Assembly: GCF_050589685.1 (NCBI RefSeq)
Contig: NZ_JBNGOS010000007.1
Location: forward strand, 62,001 to 126,000
Length of the DNA stretch: 64,000 nucleotides
Direction of reading: 5' to 3'
Source of the DNA: Saccharicrinis sp050589685
GTDB lineage: Bacteria > Bacteroidota > Bacteroidia > Bacteroidales > Marinilabiliaceae
Shown here: positions 45,287 through 53,652 of the stretch, one piece after another
Numbering within the stretch: the first letter of the stretch is position 1
Layout of the letters: every line of letters begins with the position of its first letter
Made by a program: the position numbers and the translations under genes
Notes under the pieces: generated by a model
Told to the model about the DNA's origin: nothing
The model's input: the letters and a program-made list of their open reading frames with translations, nothing else
The model's database searches: none

Positions 45287-45380
45287 TTCAGCCGAGAGTC
45301 CGCAGTCTTCAGTATGCAGTGATGTAAAAAACTGCCAGCTGTAGACTGCAGACTGAAAGCTGTAATCTGTAGACTTAATT

Positions 45381-46157
45381 ATGAAGATCTGTATATTGGG
45401 TGCCGGAAAAATGGGCACGTGGCTTACCGATGCACTTTGCCTCGACCATGAAGTGGCCATTTACGACCCCAACCTCGAAAAACTAAAGTATATTTTCAAC
45501 ACACAACGTTTAACCAAACTTGAAGAAATTATAACATTTGAGCCAGAACTGTTGATAAATGCAGTGACGCTGAAATACACCATTGCTGCCTTTAAAGAGG
45601 TGGTACCGTATTTGCCAAAGGGTTGCATTATTTCAGATATTTCTTCGGTAAAAACAGGTTTTCAGGAATATTACGAAGAAACGGGCATGCGCTATGTTTC
45701 TACTCACCCAATGTTCGGCCCTACGTTCGGAAATTTAAAATCGTTGAGGGAACATCATGCCATCATCATATCTGAAGGCGACCATTTGGGGAAAGCGTTT
45801 TTTAAAGATTTCTTCGGAACGCTGGGGTTGAATATCCACGAATATACCTTTATCCAGCATGATGAAACTATTGCATATTCGCTGTCCATTCCTTTCTCCT
45901 CTACCCTTGTTTTTGCCGCTTGCATGAAAAAACAAGACGCCCCGGGAACCACATTCCATAAGCATCTCGATATTGCTAAAGGCTTGTTGGGCGAAGACGA
46001 CTATCTGCTTTCCGAAATACTATTTAATCCGTTCACGAGCGGACAGGTGGAAAAAATCAGGTTAAAACTGAAAGAACTATTGGCTATTATCGAACACAAG
46101 GATATGGACAAGATGAAATCCTTTCTTTCCGAAGTCAGACAAAACATCGAAGATTAG
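45381..46157 (+). CDS. tyrA: Prephenate dehydrogenase
   Basis: 258 residues. The NAD-binding site is ICILGAGKMGTWLTDAL, followed by catalytic-domain motifs ISDISSVKTGFQEYYEE, STHPMFGPTFG (His of the active site) and IQHDETIAYSLSIPF. It oxidises prephenate to 4-hydroxyphenylpyruvate for Tyr. It has no ACT domain. A 94-bp spacer upstream contains repeated CTGTAGACT/CTGCAGACT words. Last gene of the attenuated operon, explaining why Tyr as well as Phe codons occur in the leader. It is convergent with the hydrolase gene. Confidence 0.92.
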   Translation: MKICILGAGKMGTWLTDALCLDHEVAIYDPNLEKLKYIFNTQRLTKLEEIITFEPELLINAVTLKYTIAAFKEVVPYLPKGCIISDISSVKTGFQEYYEETGMRYVSTHPMFGPTFGNLKSLREHHAIIISEGDHLGKAFFKDFFGTLGLNIHEYTFIQHDETIAYSLSIPFSSTLVFAACMKKQDAPGTTFHKHLDIAKGLLGEDDYLLSEILFNPFTSGQVEKIRLKLKELLAIIEHKDMDKMKSFLSEVRQNIED

Positions 46158-46178
46158 GGTCCACATCGACTTCATTAA

Positions 46179-46715
46179 TTAAGCCGTATTAACCAAATTT
46201 TCGAGTAACTTTTGACCTTCGGCCCATTCCCCGATGTTAGAGTCGGAATTAATATGCCCGGCTTTGCCAACAGAAACAAATTCACTTCCCCAATCCTGAG
46301 CCAATTTTTCTGATTCCTCAATGCTTGACCATTGGTCGTTGATGCTGGCCACCAAAATGGTTGGGAATGGAATTTTGGACTTGGGAACGGGCAAAAAAGA
46401 ATCCAACCCATATTCCGGCGGCACACTTTCCACATTTGGAGGAGCTACAATAAAAGCAGCTTTTATCTTCTTTTGATATTTATGCACCCAATGAGATAAG
46501 GTTATGCCACCCAGACTGTGGGTTATAAAAACAACCTGGGACAAATCCAGCCCAATAGTAGCCTCCTCGATGGAAGCTACCCACGCATCGCGATTGGGAC
46601 TATCCCAATTAGCTTGTTCTATTCGCTTGCAATTGGGTAATATCTTCTCAAAATGACTTTGCCAATGGTTTTCATCCGAATTTCCTAATCCCGGTAAGGT
46701 AAAATAGTATATCAT
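46179..46715 (-). CDS. RBBP9/YdeN-family alpha/beta hydrolase
   Basis: 178 residues with the fold's start LPGLGNSDENHWQSHFE, a nucleophile Ser in FITHSLGGIT, an aspartate region in LVASINDQWSS and the His in GKAGHINSDSNIGEW near the C-terminus. These match the small serine hydrolase RBBP9/YdeN. The natural substrate is not known. It is transcribed alone in the opposite direction to the aromatic operon. Confidence 0.85.
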   Translation of the reverse strand: MIYYFTLPGLGNSDENHWQSHFEKILPNCKRIEQANWDSPNRDAWVASIEEATIGLDLSQVVFITHSLGGITLSHWVHKYQKKIKAAFIVAPPNVESVPPEYGLDSFLPVPKSKIPFPTILVASINDQWSSIEESEKLAQDWGSEFVSVGKAGHINSDSNIGEWAEGQKLLENLVNTA

Positions 46716-46840
46716 GTATTATTGATTATAATAAATTTGAACACTAAACAACGACATTCCTGAAAAGTTATTGGTCGACACCTACATTATCCTACTGTTT
46801 AAGTATATTTAATAGGCTTTTATTTAGGTATGCAATGTAT

Positions 46841-47419
46841 TCAGCTCCTATTCGTTTCAAACTCATCACAATCGAGCCTAATCTCATAACCCAACAATGG
46901 TTTTTCCATTAAGTTACAGTAATGCTTTCCTGATTGATTGGAATAAAACCGACAAGCATAGCAAGTTCTTTGTACACTGATAATTCCAGATTGGTTTAAG
47001 TGGTAAATAATTTGCGTAATGGTTTGATAGAATTCGCTCGCGTTATGTTCACTCATTGTTTGAAGAACCGGCAATAACGGTTTTGCGAAACCTTTTAATT
47101 CAAGAACCAACTCCTTACCTTTTTCAGAAATAATTAAGGAGTAGCTTCTACTATCCGATAAAAAATAAGCCTTCTTAACGAGTCCTTTATTGATCAACAC
47201 CCTAACCGCATCGCTTATAGTTGGTTTGCTCAAATTAAACTCAAGAGCTAACTGGCTTACGGTACACAAATCCGTTTTGTGAGTTGCGACAAATAATAAT
47301 ATCTGAATTTGAATGGGGCTTACCCCATATAACTTCGCTTTATTCCAATATAAAGTTTTAAAGACCTCTGAAATACGTTCTAGTCCATCTACTATCTTTT
47401 TATTCAAATCCTCACTCAT
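46841..47419 (-). CDS. MarR-family regulator with a C-terminal four-Cys tail
   Basis: 192 residues from the ATG at 47419, chosen over 47464 because MSEDLNKKIVDGLE starts in family register. The winged helix covers about 15-125 (ILLFVATHKTDLCTVSQLAL, FNLSKPTISDAVRVLINKGL, SDSRSYSLIISEKG). A C-terminal extension of about 40 residues carries TCYACRFYS, HYCNLMEKPLL and RLDCDEFE, i.e. CxxC plus two single Cys, a probable metal, Fe-S or disulfide sensor. An upstream thioredoxin-like gene is likely co-transcribed, and TAAGGA-n-TCCTTA-type palindromes sit before both genes. A redox or sulfur-linked signal is inferred. Confidence 0.85.
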   Translation of the reverse strand: MSEDLNKKIVDGLERISEVFKTLYWNKAKLYGVSPIQIQILLFVATHKTDLCTVSQLALEFNLSKPTISDAVRVLINKGLVKKAYFLSDSRSYSLIISEKGKELVLELKGFAKPLLPVLQTMSEHNASEFYQTITQIIYHLNQSGIISVQRTCYACRFYSNQSGKHYCNLMEKPLLGYEIRLDCDEFETNRS

Positions 47420-47548
47420 GTGTAGTATAAATTTGCGTAACCAAACAAAGTTAGCAATCCTCACTTAATCAAACAAAAGATAAAATGGATCACGATCAAT
47501 TGGATATATTTTCAGTTTATATTCTATTAAAATCTGATTAAAATAAAT

Positions 47549-47585
47549 AGGTAGTTAAGATTCACATAAGGACTCCTAACTACCT
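47549..47585 (-). terminator. Hairpin with an embedded operator-like palindrome between trx-like and marR genes
   Basis: AGGTAGTTA (47549-47557) pairs with TAACTACCT (47577-47585). On the minus strand a T-rich tract follows, so it can terminate the thioredoxin-like transcript or reduce read-through into marR. Inside and overlapping one arm lies TAAGGACTCCTAA (47567-47579), which resembles the perfect palindrome before the thioredoxin-like gene, so it may also be a MarR binding site. Confidence 0.6.
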
Positions 47586-47598
47586 GTCGGAAAAAAAA

Positions 47599-47832
47599 TT
47601 AAGCTTTTACATCTTCAATTGAAGCGCCAAAATTTAAATGTAGCACGTTCCCTGTTGGAGTTAACAATGCAGGTACAGACCTTACCCCTGCCGACTCTGC
47701 TTCCGGAATTCTGGATTTGTTCTCACCAAGATGAACGATGTCAACGTTTGACTCACCAATAAGCCCAACGATTTCCTGTTCGGCACTAACACAAACCGGA
47801 CAACCGGCATGATAAAAAATTGATTTTTCCAT
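47599..47832 (-). CDS. Thioredoxin/glutaredoxin-like protein with CPVC active site
   Basis: 77 residues, very short for the fold. FYHAGCPVCVSAEQEIVG gives a CPVC redox motif near residues 11-14, and VRSVPALLTPTGN holds the cis-Pro loop. The compact length recalls glutaredoxin-like disulfide proteins. It sits directly upstream of the Cys-tailed MarR gene, which suggests that the two act together on a thiol or sulfur signal. The partner reductase is not seen. Confidence 0.82.
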   Translation of the reverse strand: MEKSIFYHAGCPVCVSAEQEIVGLIGESNVDIVHLGENKSRIPEAESAGVRSVPALLTPTGNVLHLNFGASIEDVKA

Positions 47833-47879
47833 GATTACGATTGTTTTAACAGTTACAAAAAAAATATCAAGACCAATTT

Positions 47880-47896
47880 AGTAAGGATTCCTTACT
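47880..47896. promoter_or_regulatory. AGTAAGGA-T-TCCTTACT palindrome, candidate MarR operator
   Basis: A perfect 8-bp inverted repeat around one central base, 48 bp upstream of the thioredoxin-like ATG. Length and symmetry are typical of MarR operators. A near copy, TAAGGACTCCTAA, lies at 47567-47579 before marR. Confidence 0.6.
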
Positions 47897-48058
47897 TTAT
47901 CAAGTGTTTTATCCATTCATTTTTTTTATCAGCCACCTAGTCTTGCACAAAAGCACCTTTATCCTCTAATTTACTACAGGTTACAACATACTAAGAGTTG
48001 GCAATAAAAATACTGCTTGATCCGGTTTTAATATTTAATGGTGATAAAATATGGGCGA

Positions 48059-48089
48059 TTGTTAAGGTATAGGTAAAATTGTATCTTTA
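48059..48089 (+). promoter_or_regulatory. Candidate promoter of the CNNM-type gene
   Basis: TTG (48059-48061), 20 nt, TATCTTTA (48082-48089): seven of eight bases of the -7 consensus. The ATG is 10 bp downstream, so the leader would be very short. Confidence 0.35.
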
Positions 48090-48099
48090 TTAGAAAAAC

Positions 48100-49170
48100 A
48101 TGATACTTCTTTTTACTTATTTGTTTCTTGCTTTGTTTGTTTCGTTTTTATGTTCCATCATGGAATCTGTACTACTTTCAACACCGCAATCTTTTTTAAT
48201 CACCAACCGGGAGAAGGGTAACGAATGGTCAAGTTCTTTCCTCGAACTTAAAAATAATATTGACAGACCTTTTTCAGCTATTCTTTCTTTGAATACAGTG
48301 GCACATACGGTTGGGGCTGCGGGTGTTGGTGCGCAGGCCATAAAGGTATTCGGAGAGGCTTCTTTTGGGATTGTGTCGGCCATATTGACCATTCTGATAC
48401 TCATAGTGACCGAAATTATCCCAAAAACCATGGGTGCCTTATATTGGCGAAAGCTGGCCAAATTTACCTTTTTCACCATCAGGGTGATGATATTTATTAC
48501 TTACCCTTTGGTATTGATGTCATCGTTCATTTCCAATTTATTTATAAATGACAGGAAAGAAAAAACCGTCAGCAGGGAGGAAATTGGCGTTTTAGCCAGC
48601 ATAGGAGCAGATGAAGGAGTTTTTTCGGAGAAAGAGCAAAAGATCATTCAGAACGTATTAAAATTAAAAGACATTAAGGTAACTAAAATTATGACGCCAA
48701 GAGTGGTAGTGGCTGTGGCGGACGAGAATCTTAGTTTGGGAGATTTTTTAATGCGCAAGGATTTTGTTAAGTTTTCCCGCATACCGGTATATGCCGAAAA
48801 TGACGAACACATAACAGGTTATGTGTTTCGGCAAACCGTATTCGAAAAGCTGGCGGTTGACGAACACAACATGAAGTTAAAGGATATCAAAAGGGATATC
48901 CTTATTGTCCCTAACTCCATTGTACTTTTTTCTTTATGGGAAAAGCTGCTGGAGAGGAAAGAACATATCGCATTGATTGTTGACGAATACGGTGGCCTGG
49001 ATGGCATCGTGACTATGGAAGATATTATTGAAACCCTGTTAGGCCTGGAGATTGTTGATGAAACGGATATGGTAACCAACATGCAGGAATACGCTCGCCA
49101 AAGATGGAAAAACAGACAGGCCAAGTATAATATGTTGGATAAGTTAGGAAGAGGGGAAAGAAGTGAGTGA
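48100..49170 (+). CDS. CNNM/CorC-type membrane protein (DUF21 plus CBS pair)
   Basis: 356 residues. The DUF21 domain has transmembrane segments near residues 1-22 (MILLFTYLFLALFVSFLCSI), 55-80, 85-110 and 120-145, with the LNTVAHTVGAAGVGAQAIKV and EIIPKTMGALYWRKLA motifs. Two CBS motifs follow (MTPRVVVAVADENLSL and HIALIVDEYGGLDGIVTMED). The C-terminal CorC_HlyC domain of longer members is missing. The family is tied to Mg2+/Na+ homeostasis. Direction of transport is debated. No cofactor genes are near. Confidence 0.88.
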   Translation: MILLFTYLFLALFVSFLCSIMESVLLSTPQSFLITNREKGNEWSSSFLELKNNIDRPFSAILSLNTVAHTVGAAGVGAQAIKVFGEASFGIVSAILTILILIVTEIIPKTMGALYWRKLAKFTFFTIRVMIFITYPLVLMSSFISNLFINDRKEKTVSREEIGVLASIGADEGVFSEKEQKIIQNVLKLKDIKVTKIMTPRVVVAVADENLSLGDFLMRKDFVKFSRIPVYAENDEHITGYVFRQTVFEKLAVDEHNMKLKDIKRDILIVPNSIVLFSLWEKLLERKEHIALIVDEYGGLDGIVTMEDIIETLLGLEIVDETDMVTNMQEYARQRWKNRQAKYNMLDKLGRGERSE

Positions 49171-49199
49171 TGAGTTGTGAGTTGACATGACACTAATTT

Positions 49200-49445
49200 A
49201 TGTGCAATATTTTTGAAAATACCATTAAACGAAATTATGCCTACAGTTATTTTGATTCATTGGCCAGAACTAATCAACTTGACCCCACATTGTTTTCTGT
49301 TTTGATAGTAGAATCCGCAAACCACAGTGAAGAGAATCAAGCTCCTCTATTACAACTTTTAAAATCGGATGCTTTTGAATTCGATTCTGGCCCCCACAAA
49401 AAGCTATACCCTATACTCAAGCCTTTTTGTGAGGCAAATAATTGA
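49200..49445 (+). CDS. Hypothetical 81-residue protein
   Basis: The frame reads KRNYAYSYFDSLARTNQLDP and ends KLYPILKPFCEANN. Composition looks protein-like, but I recognise no family and see no signal peptide, membrane helix or metal motif. It may be a fragment of a larger lost gene. The start (ATG at 49200) is 30 bp after the CNNM stop. It precedes the broken toxin-antitoxin locus. Confidence 0.4.
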   Translation: MCNIFENTIKRNYAYSYFDSLARTNQLDPTLFSVLIVESANHSEENQAPLLQLLKSDAFEFDSGPHKKLYPILKPFCEANN

Positions 49446-49540
49446 AGTTGAATCAATGACATCAAAAGACACACCTACTCGAACCAAGTCAACTGTCGGC
49501 AATTATTCGTAATTTGTCGTACTTTACAAAAAGTAAAATC

Positions 49541-49949
49541 ATGAAAGTAGCTGACATAACATATGATTCACTTGATAACAAAGGCGTCTTTAAACTTATT
49601 GATACCACAAGAGAAGGAGTAAACTATAGTACTTTTGAAGAATTTTCATTGTCTTATCCCTTAAGCTCTTCGGATTGGTCAAGAATATTAAACATGTCGG
49701 AAAGAACAATGCAGCGATATAGAAAAGAAAAAGTTTGATTCAGTTCATTCGGAAAAACTTCTTTTGACCATGCTTTTGTTTTCAAAAGGTTTTGAAGTTT
49801 TTGGAGAAAAAAAGAATTTTCTATCTTGGCTATATTCCAAAAGTATAGCTTTAGGAAATATCAGACCAATTGATTTATTAGATAATTCGTTTGGCATAAA
49901 CCTGGTAAAAGATGAGTTAATAAGAATAGAACATGGAATTTTAGCATGA
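49541..49949 (+). pseudogene. Frameshifted Xre/MbcA-ParS-type antitoxin
   Basis: The N-terminal part from ATG 49541 ends with NMSERTMQRYRKEKV and a stop at 49736-49738. The C-terminal part continues in another frame with TMLLFSKGFEVFGEKKNFLS and LLDNSFGINLVKDELIRIEH, the DUF2384-type antitoxin end (toxin-inhibiting region). A one-base change in the A-rich run at about 49722-49733 reconnects both (KKFDSVHSEKLLLTMLLF). The product is therefore truncated to about 65 residues without the domain that would neutralise the toxin. Its final TGA overlaps the toxin ATG (ATGA), as in active loci. Confidence 0.8.
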
Positions 49950-50602
49950 TAGTTTACCGACTTGCTAATAAGAAGTACTCACAAGATCTATCAGATACCG
50001 GTACGGAAATAACTGGCGGAAGATGGAATTTCAAAGGAATAAAACTGCTTTACACTTCGGATTCAAGAGCCCTGTGCATGGCTGAAGTAGCAGTTCATAC
50101 ACCTATTGGGATTATGCCCAAAAACTACTATTTAACTACTATAGAAATACCGGATTATTCAGATATCGCAAAAATAAAAATTGAGTCTCTACCCAAAGAC
50201 TGGAGGCTGTTTCCTTATTTAACCCGCAATATGCATTAGAAATTCTATTACACATTGAAATTACTTTAAATCAAGACACTTCGTTGCATCAACTTCAACT
50301 CACCAGAACGATGCTCCCGAAAGTAATCGGGACAAGTGATGCCTCGTTTCGGTAAGGCTTTGTTTTATTGTACTTGCAATGCTCATGACGAACCTCCAAT
50401 ACATAATCCGGATTTAAGAGCAACACAAGAATTTGGAAATACCTTCGTTAATAACCACAAACATCTTTATATCAAAGTGCCATCTGCAGCAGTACAGGGC
50501 GACTTTAACATTTTAATCAATCCTCTTCACCCTGATTTTAATGAAGTTAAAATTATCAAAACAGAGAAATTTTATTTTGACGAACGGTTATTCAAAAAAT
50601 AA
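49946..50602 (+). pseudogene. RES-domain toxin gene split by foldback element C
   Basis: The start gives MIVYRLANKKYSQDLSDTGT with GGRWNFKGIKLLYTS, and the C-terminal part gives ATQEFGNTFVNN, HLYIKVPSAAVQGDFN and INPLHPDFNEVKI, the conserved RES end. Between 50223 and 50412 lies element C, which brings a TAG soon after LFPYLTRNMH. Deleting 195 bp (element plus one TTTAA copy) restores the frame across PYL|RATQEF and gives a 153-residue protein, the normal RES length. RES toxins deplete NAD+ in known Xre-RES systems. Here both partners are broken, so the locus is dead. Confidence 0.88.
50223..50412 (-). mobile_element. Foldback MITE-like element, copy C (190 bp), inserted in the RES toxin
   Basis: Inverted relative to copy B. 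It starts CCCGCAATATGCATTAG and ends CCAATACATAATCCGGA, with TTTAA on both sides (50218-50222 and 50413-50417). The insertion point is read directly, since the target gene is recognisable on both sides. The ends are inverted repeats matching at about 15 of 22 positions. No ORF for a transposase is present in the window. Confidence 0.88.
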
Positions 50603-52054
50603 TTAATTCTTCCAAAAATGCGGGGAAAAAAGGAGCACCACCGTAAAAATCTCCAATCGCCCTATCAGCATCAAAAAACTCAAGAACCACTTACCAAGGT
50701 TCGGGATATGGGCAAAGTTGGCTGCCGGCCCTACCTCTCCAAGTCCGGGTCCAATATTACCAATACAGGTTGCAACTGCACCTATTGACGTATTCAAATC
50801 ATATCCCATAAAGGACATGATTATCATACTGATACCTACTATCAACATGTATATAACGATAAAGGCTAATACGTTTGTAATAATGGTAGGAGATACGGCT
50901 TTGGAGTTAAATCTGACAGGAATAACTGCATTTGGGTGGATCAGTCTCTTTAATTCGAAATAAGCATTTTTCAATAGCAAAACAATACGTACCACTTTAA
51001 TCCCACCCCCGGTAGAACCTGCACTACCTCCAACAAACATTAACATAAACATGATGATACTTAGGGTTGGAAACCATACGAGGTAATCGGCCGTAGCATA
51101 ACCCGTTGTTGTAATTAAGGAAACCACCTGGAATAAGGCATCCCTAAAAGCTTTTTCTACATTTGTTACATCACCCGAAACAAACAGTACCGCAGCTACC
51201 AGCACGGAAACCAGTAGTACAAAACCTAAATAATACTGAAATTCCTCATCTTTAAACACCTTTTTTATCTTACCATGTAAACCGGCATATGACAATGAAA
51301 AGTTGGCACCAGCAATAAACATAAAAAGGATAATCACATACTGAATGTAAGCGGAATCGTAAAAGGCCACACTGGCCTGTTTGGTAGAATAGCCTCCTGT
51401 GGCCATAGTGGTAAACGAATGACAGATCGCATCGAAATAAGTCATCCCGCCAGCCCACAACAAGATAGTTTCAACCACCGTAAACAGCACGTATATTCCC
51501 CAAAGACGTTTGGCCGTGTCTGCAATACGCGGGCTTAATTTTTCGGCTACAGGCCCCGGAACCTCCGCCACAAATAGCTGCATCCCCCCCACGCCTAGCA
51601 AAGGCAAAATAGCCAATGAAAACACGATGATCCCCATTCCTCCCAGCCATTGGATAATGCTTCGCCAAAACAATATCCCATGAGGCAAAGCTTCAATATC
51701 GTTTAATATGGAGGAACCTGTGGTAGTAAAACCCGACATGGTTTCGAAGAAGGCATCTGTAAAGGAAGGAATGGCTCCGCTCAAATAAAATGGAAGCAGA
51801 CCGAAAAACGAGAAAACAATCCATACCATAGAAACTATGATATATCCCTCACGCTTTCCTATATTTTTCTCTGCCTTATGATTGGTGGCAAATAGTATCC
51901 CACCGATAGAAATACATATTAACGCAGACCAAAGGAAATAAGGCAAGTCGTACTCACCGTAAATTGCGGCAACCACTGAAGAAAGTAACATAAATGCACC
52001 TTCTACTACCAGAAGAAGCCCCATAATAAGCAGGACTATTCTACCATTTAACAT
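50603..52054 (-). CDS. trkH: TrkH-family potassium uptake protein
   Basis: 483 residues, polytopic. Four pore loops can be read: FTTTGSSILND, ATGGYSTKQASVAF, TTTGYATADYLVW and CIGNIGPGLGEVGPA, each with the Gly of the K+ filter. The C-terminus FTVVLLFSPHFWKN ends the family. It imports K+ in partnership with a TrkA regulatory subunit, encoded just upstream (84 bp between the genes). Its stop abuts the stop of the broken RES gene. Confidence 0.92.
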   Translation of the reverse strand: MLNGRIVLLIMGLLLVVEGAFMLLSSVVAAIYGEYDLPYFLWSALICISIGGILFATNHKAEKNIGKREGYIIVSMVWIVFSFFGLLPFYLSGAIPSFTDAFFETMSGFTTTGSSILNDIEALPHGILFWRSIIQWLGGMGIIVFSLAILPLLGVGGMQLFVAEVPGPVAEKLSPRIADTAKRLWGIYVLFTVVETILLWAGGMTYFDAICHSFTTMATGGYSTKQASVAFYDSAYIQYVIILFMFIAGANFSLSYAGLHGKIKKVFKDEEFQYYLGFVLLVSVLVAAVLFVSGDVTNVEKAFRDALFQVVSLITTTGYATADYLVWFPTLSIIMFMLMFVGGSAGSTGGGIKVVRIVLLLKNAYFELKRLIHPNAVIPVRFNSKAVSPTIITNVLAFIVIYMLIVGISMIIMSFMGYDLNTSIGAVATCIGNIGPGLGEVGPAANFAHIPNLGKWFLSFLMLIGRLEIFTVVLLFSPHFWKN

Positions 52055-52138
52055 ACCAAAGGATAGTTTATCTTTTCGAAACCAATAATGAAAGGCACAA
52101 ATTTACTCCGCTATTTTAGATATGCAAAAAATGTTTGA

Positions 52139-53479
52139 TTAAAGAAACATCTTTTCAATCTTTCGGATACCCGAAGGCATGGCAAAAACCACCACCTTAT
52201 CGTTCGGAATAATTTGCGTGTTACCTGTTGCAATGATGGCAGTTCCGTTTCGGATGATTCCTCCCACATTTACATCTTTCGGCAACTTCAGATCACTTAA
52301 TCGGCCTTTAATAATTTTGGAATCTTGCGTGGCTACCAATTCCAGCACTTCTGCTTCTGAGGCGATCAGGCATTTTACGTGCGAAACACGAGCTCTAACG
52401 GTATAGCGATAAATATAACTTGCGGCAATCAGTTTTTTATTGATCAACGTTCCTATACCAATATTCTCGGCCAAATCGATGTAATCCATGTTCTCCACCT
52501 CGGCCACTGTTTTTCGGATACCCATTTTTTTGGCCAACTGACATGCCAAAATGTTTACTTCTGAGTTTGAGGTTACTGCAACAAAGGCATCCATCTTTTT
52601 AATACCTTCATCTTTTAACAACTCAAGGTTTCGGCCATCCCCGCTAATCACCAAGGTATTCTCCAGGGTATCTGCCAGCTTGGTGCTTTTATCGCGGTCA
52701 ATTTCAATCAGTTTCACGTTATAGTCGTCTTCTAAACGTTGCGCCACTTTTTTACCTATTCGGCTACCACCGAGAATCATCACATTCCTGACATCAAAAT
52801 GCTCTTTCCCTGCGTCCTCCATTACCTTTAGGGTTCCTTCGGGAGTTGTTAAAATGTAAGCTAGGTCATTGTGTCTGAACGATTCATTACCGCGAGGAAT
52901 AATAGTTTGCCCGTCCCTGTTGATGGCGACCGTATTATATAATTTGGTCTCGTGCATTTCTGCTACCTCGGCCAAGGTTTTATTTACAATGGGTGCATTG
53001 GCTCTAATCTTAATCGCATATAAAATCAGTTTACCATCAGAAAAATCAATTTGCTGTCGGATACCCACTCTTTTTAAAGAGGTAGCAATTTCCTTGGCGG
53101 CCAATTGCTCCGGATAAATCAGTTCGTCCACCCCTAACTGATTAAAAAATTCCTTGTTTTCGGGTAATAAATATTCGTAGTTGTTAATGCGGGCAATAGT
53201 AACCTTGGCACCCAGTTTTTTTGCCAGTATTGCCGACAATATGCTTAACTCCTCGTATGGAGGAACGGCAATAAACAAATCGCAGGCCGCTACATTGGCT
53301 TGCTTTAAGTCCTCAATAGAGGAAACCGACCCAACGATCGTCATCAAGTCAAAATGAGCGTCAATCTGTTGAAGACGTTCTTCGCTATCATCAATCAAAA
53401 TAACATCATGATTGGCATGGCACATCATTTTTGCAACATGTGTACCTACCTCCCCTGCACCTGCAATAATAATTCTCAT
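52139..53479 (-). CDS. trkA: TrkA potassium channel regulatory subunit
   Basis: 446 residues with two RCK units: nucleotide-binding GAGEVGTHVAKMMCHANHDV with IDDSEERLQ at the N-terminus and GGSRIGKKVAQRLEDDYNVK with LIEIDRDKS in the second half. TrkA_C-like parts follow each (AKEIA..., KGRLSDLKLP). It binds NAD(H)/ATP and gates TrkH on the cytoplasmic face. It is transcribed before trkH in the same direction, so one operon. Confidence 0.92.
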   Translation of the reverse strand: MRIIIAGAGEVGTHVAKMMCHANHDVILIDDSEERLQQIDAHFDLMTIVGSVSSIEDLKQANVAACDLFIAVPPYEELSILSAILAKKLGAKVTIARINNYEYLLPENKEFFNQLGVDELIYPEQLAAKEIATSLKRVGIRQQIDFSDGKLILYAIKIRANAPIVNKTLAEVAEMHETKLYNTVAINRDGQTIIPRGNESFRHNDLAYILTTPEGTLKVMEDAGKEHFDVRNVMILGGSRIGKKVAQRLEDDYNVKLIEIDRDKSTKLADTLENTLVISGDGRNLELLKDEGIKKMDAFVAVTSNSEVNILACQLAKKMGIRKTVAEVENMDYIDLAENIGIGTLINKKLIAASYIYRYTVRARVSHVKCLIASEAEVLELVATQDSKIIKGRLSDLKLPKDVNVGGIIRNGTAIIATGNTQIIPNDKVVVFAMPSGIRKIEKMFL

Positions 53480-53652
53480 CGATTACTTTTTCTTAAAACA
53501 CAAATACGAAAAACCGTATTTAGAAAACCGATGCAAATTTATAAGATAAAAATTAAAATTGTCCACCATTAACAATATTTATTGTAACACCCTATTTATT
53601 TGCGCAGCAAAACATTAACACTTGATACGGGATGAATTTTGATTTGTATAGA

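Noticed and set aside
45287..45380. Repeated CTGTAGACT/CTGCAGACT words as a CRISPR-like or regulatory array
   Set aside because: The units are short, irregular and without spacers, and look like simple intergenic repetition.
50336..50602. 88-codon ORF read as a separate small gene
   Set aside because: Its first part is element C and its last part is the C-terminus of the RES toxin; no independent start or family.
49946..50602. Active toxin-antitoxin system
   Set aside because: The toxin is interrupted by an element with a stop and the antitoxin is frameshifted.
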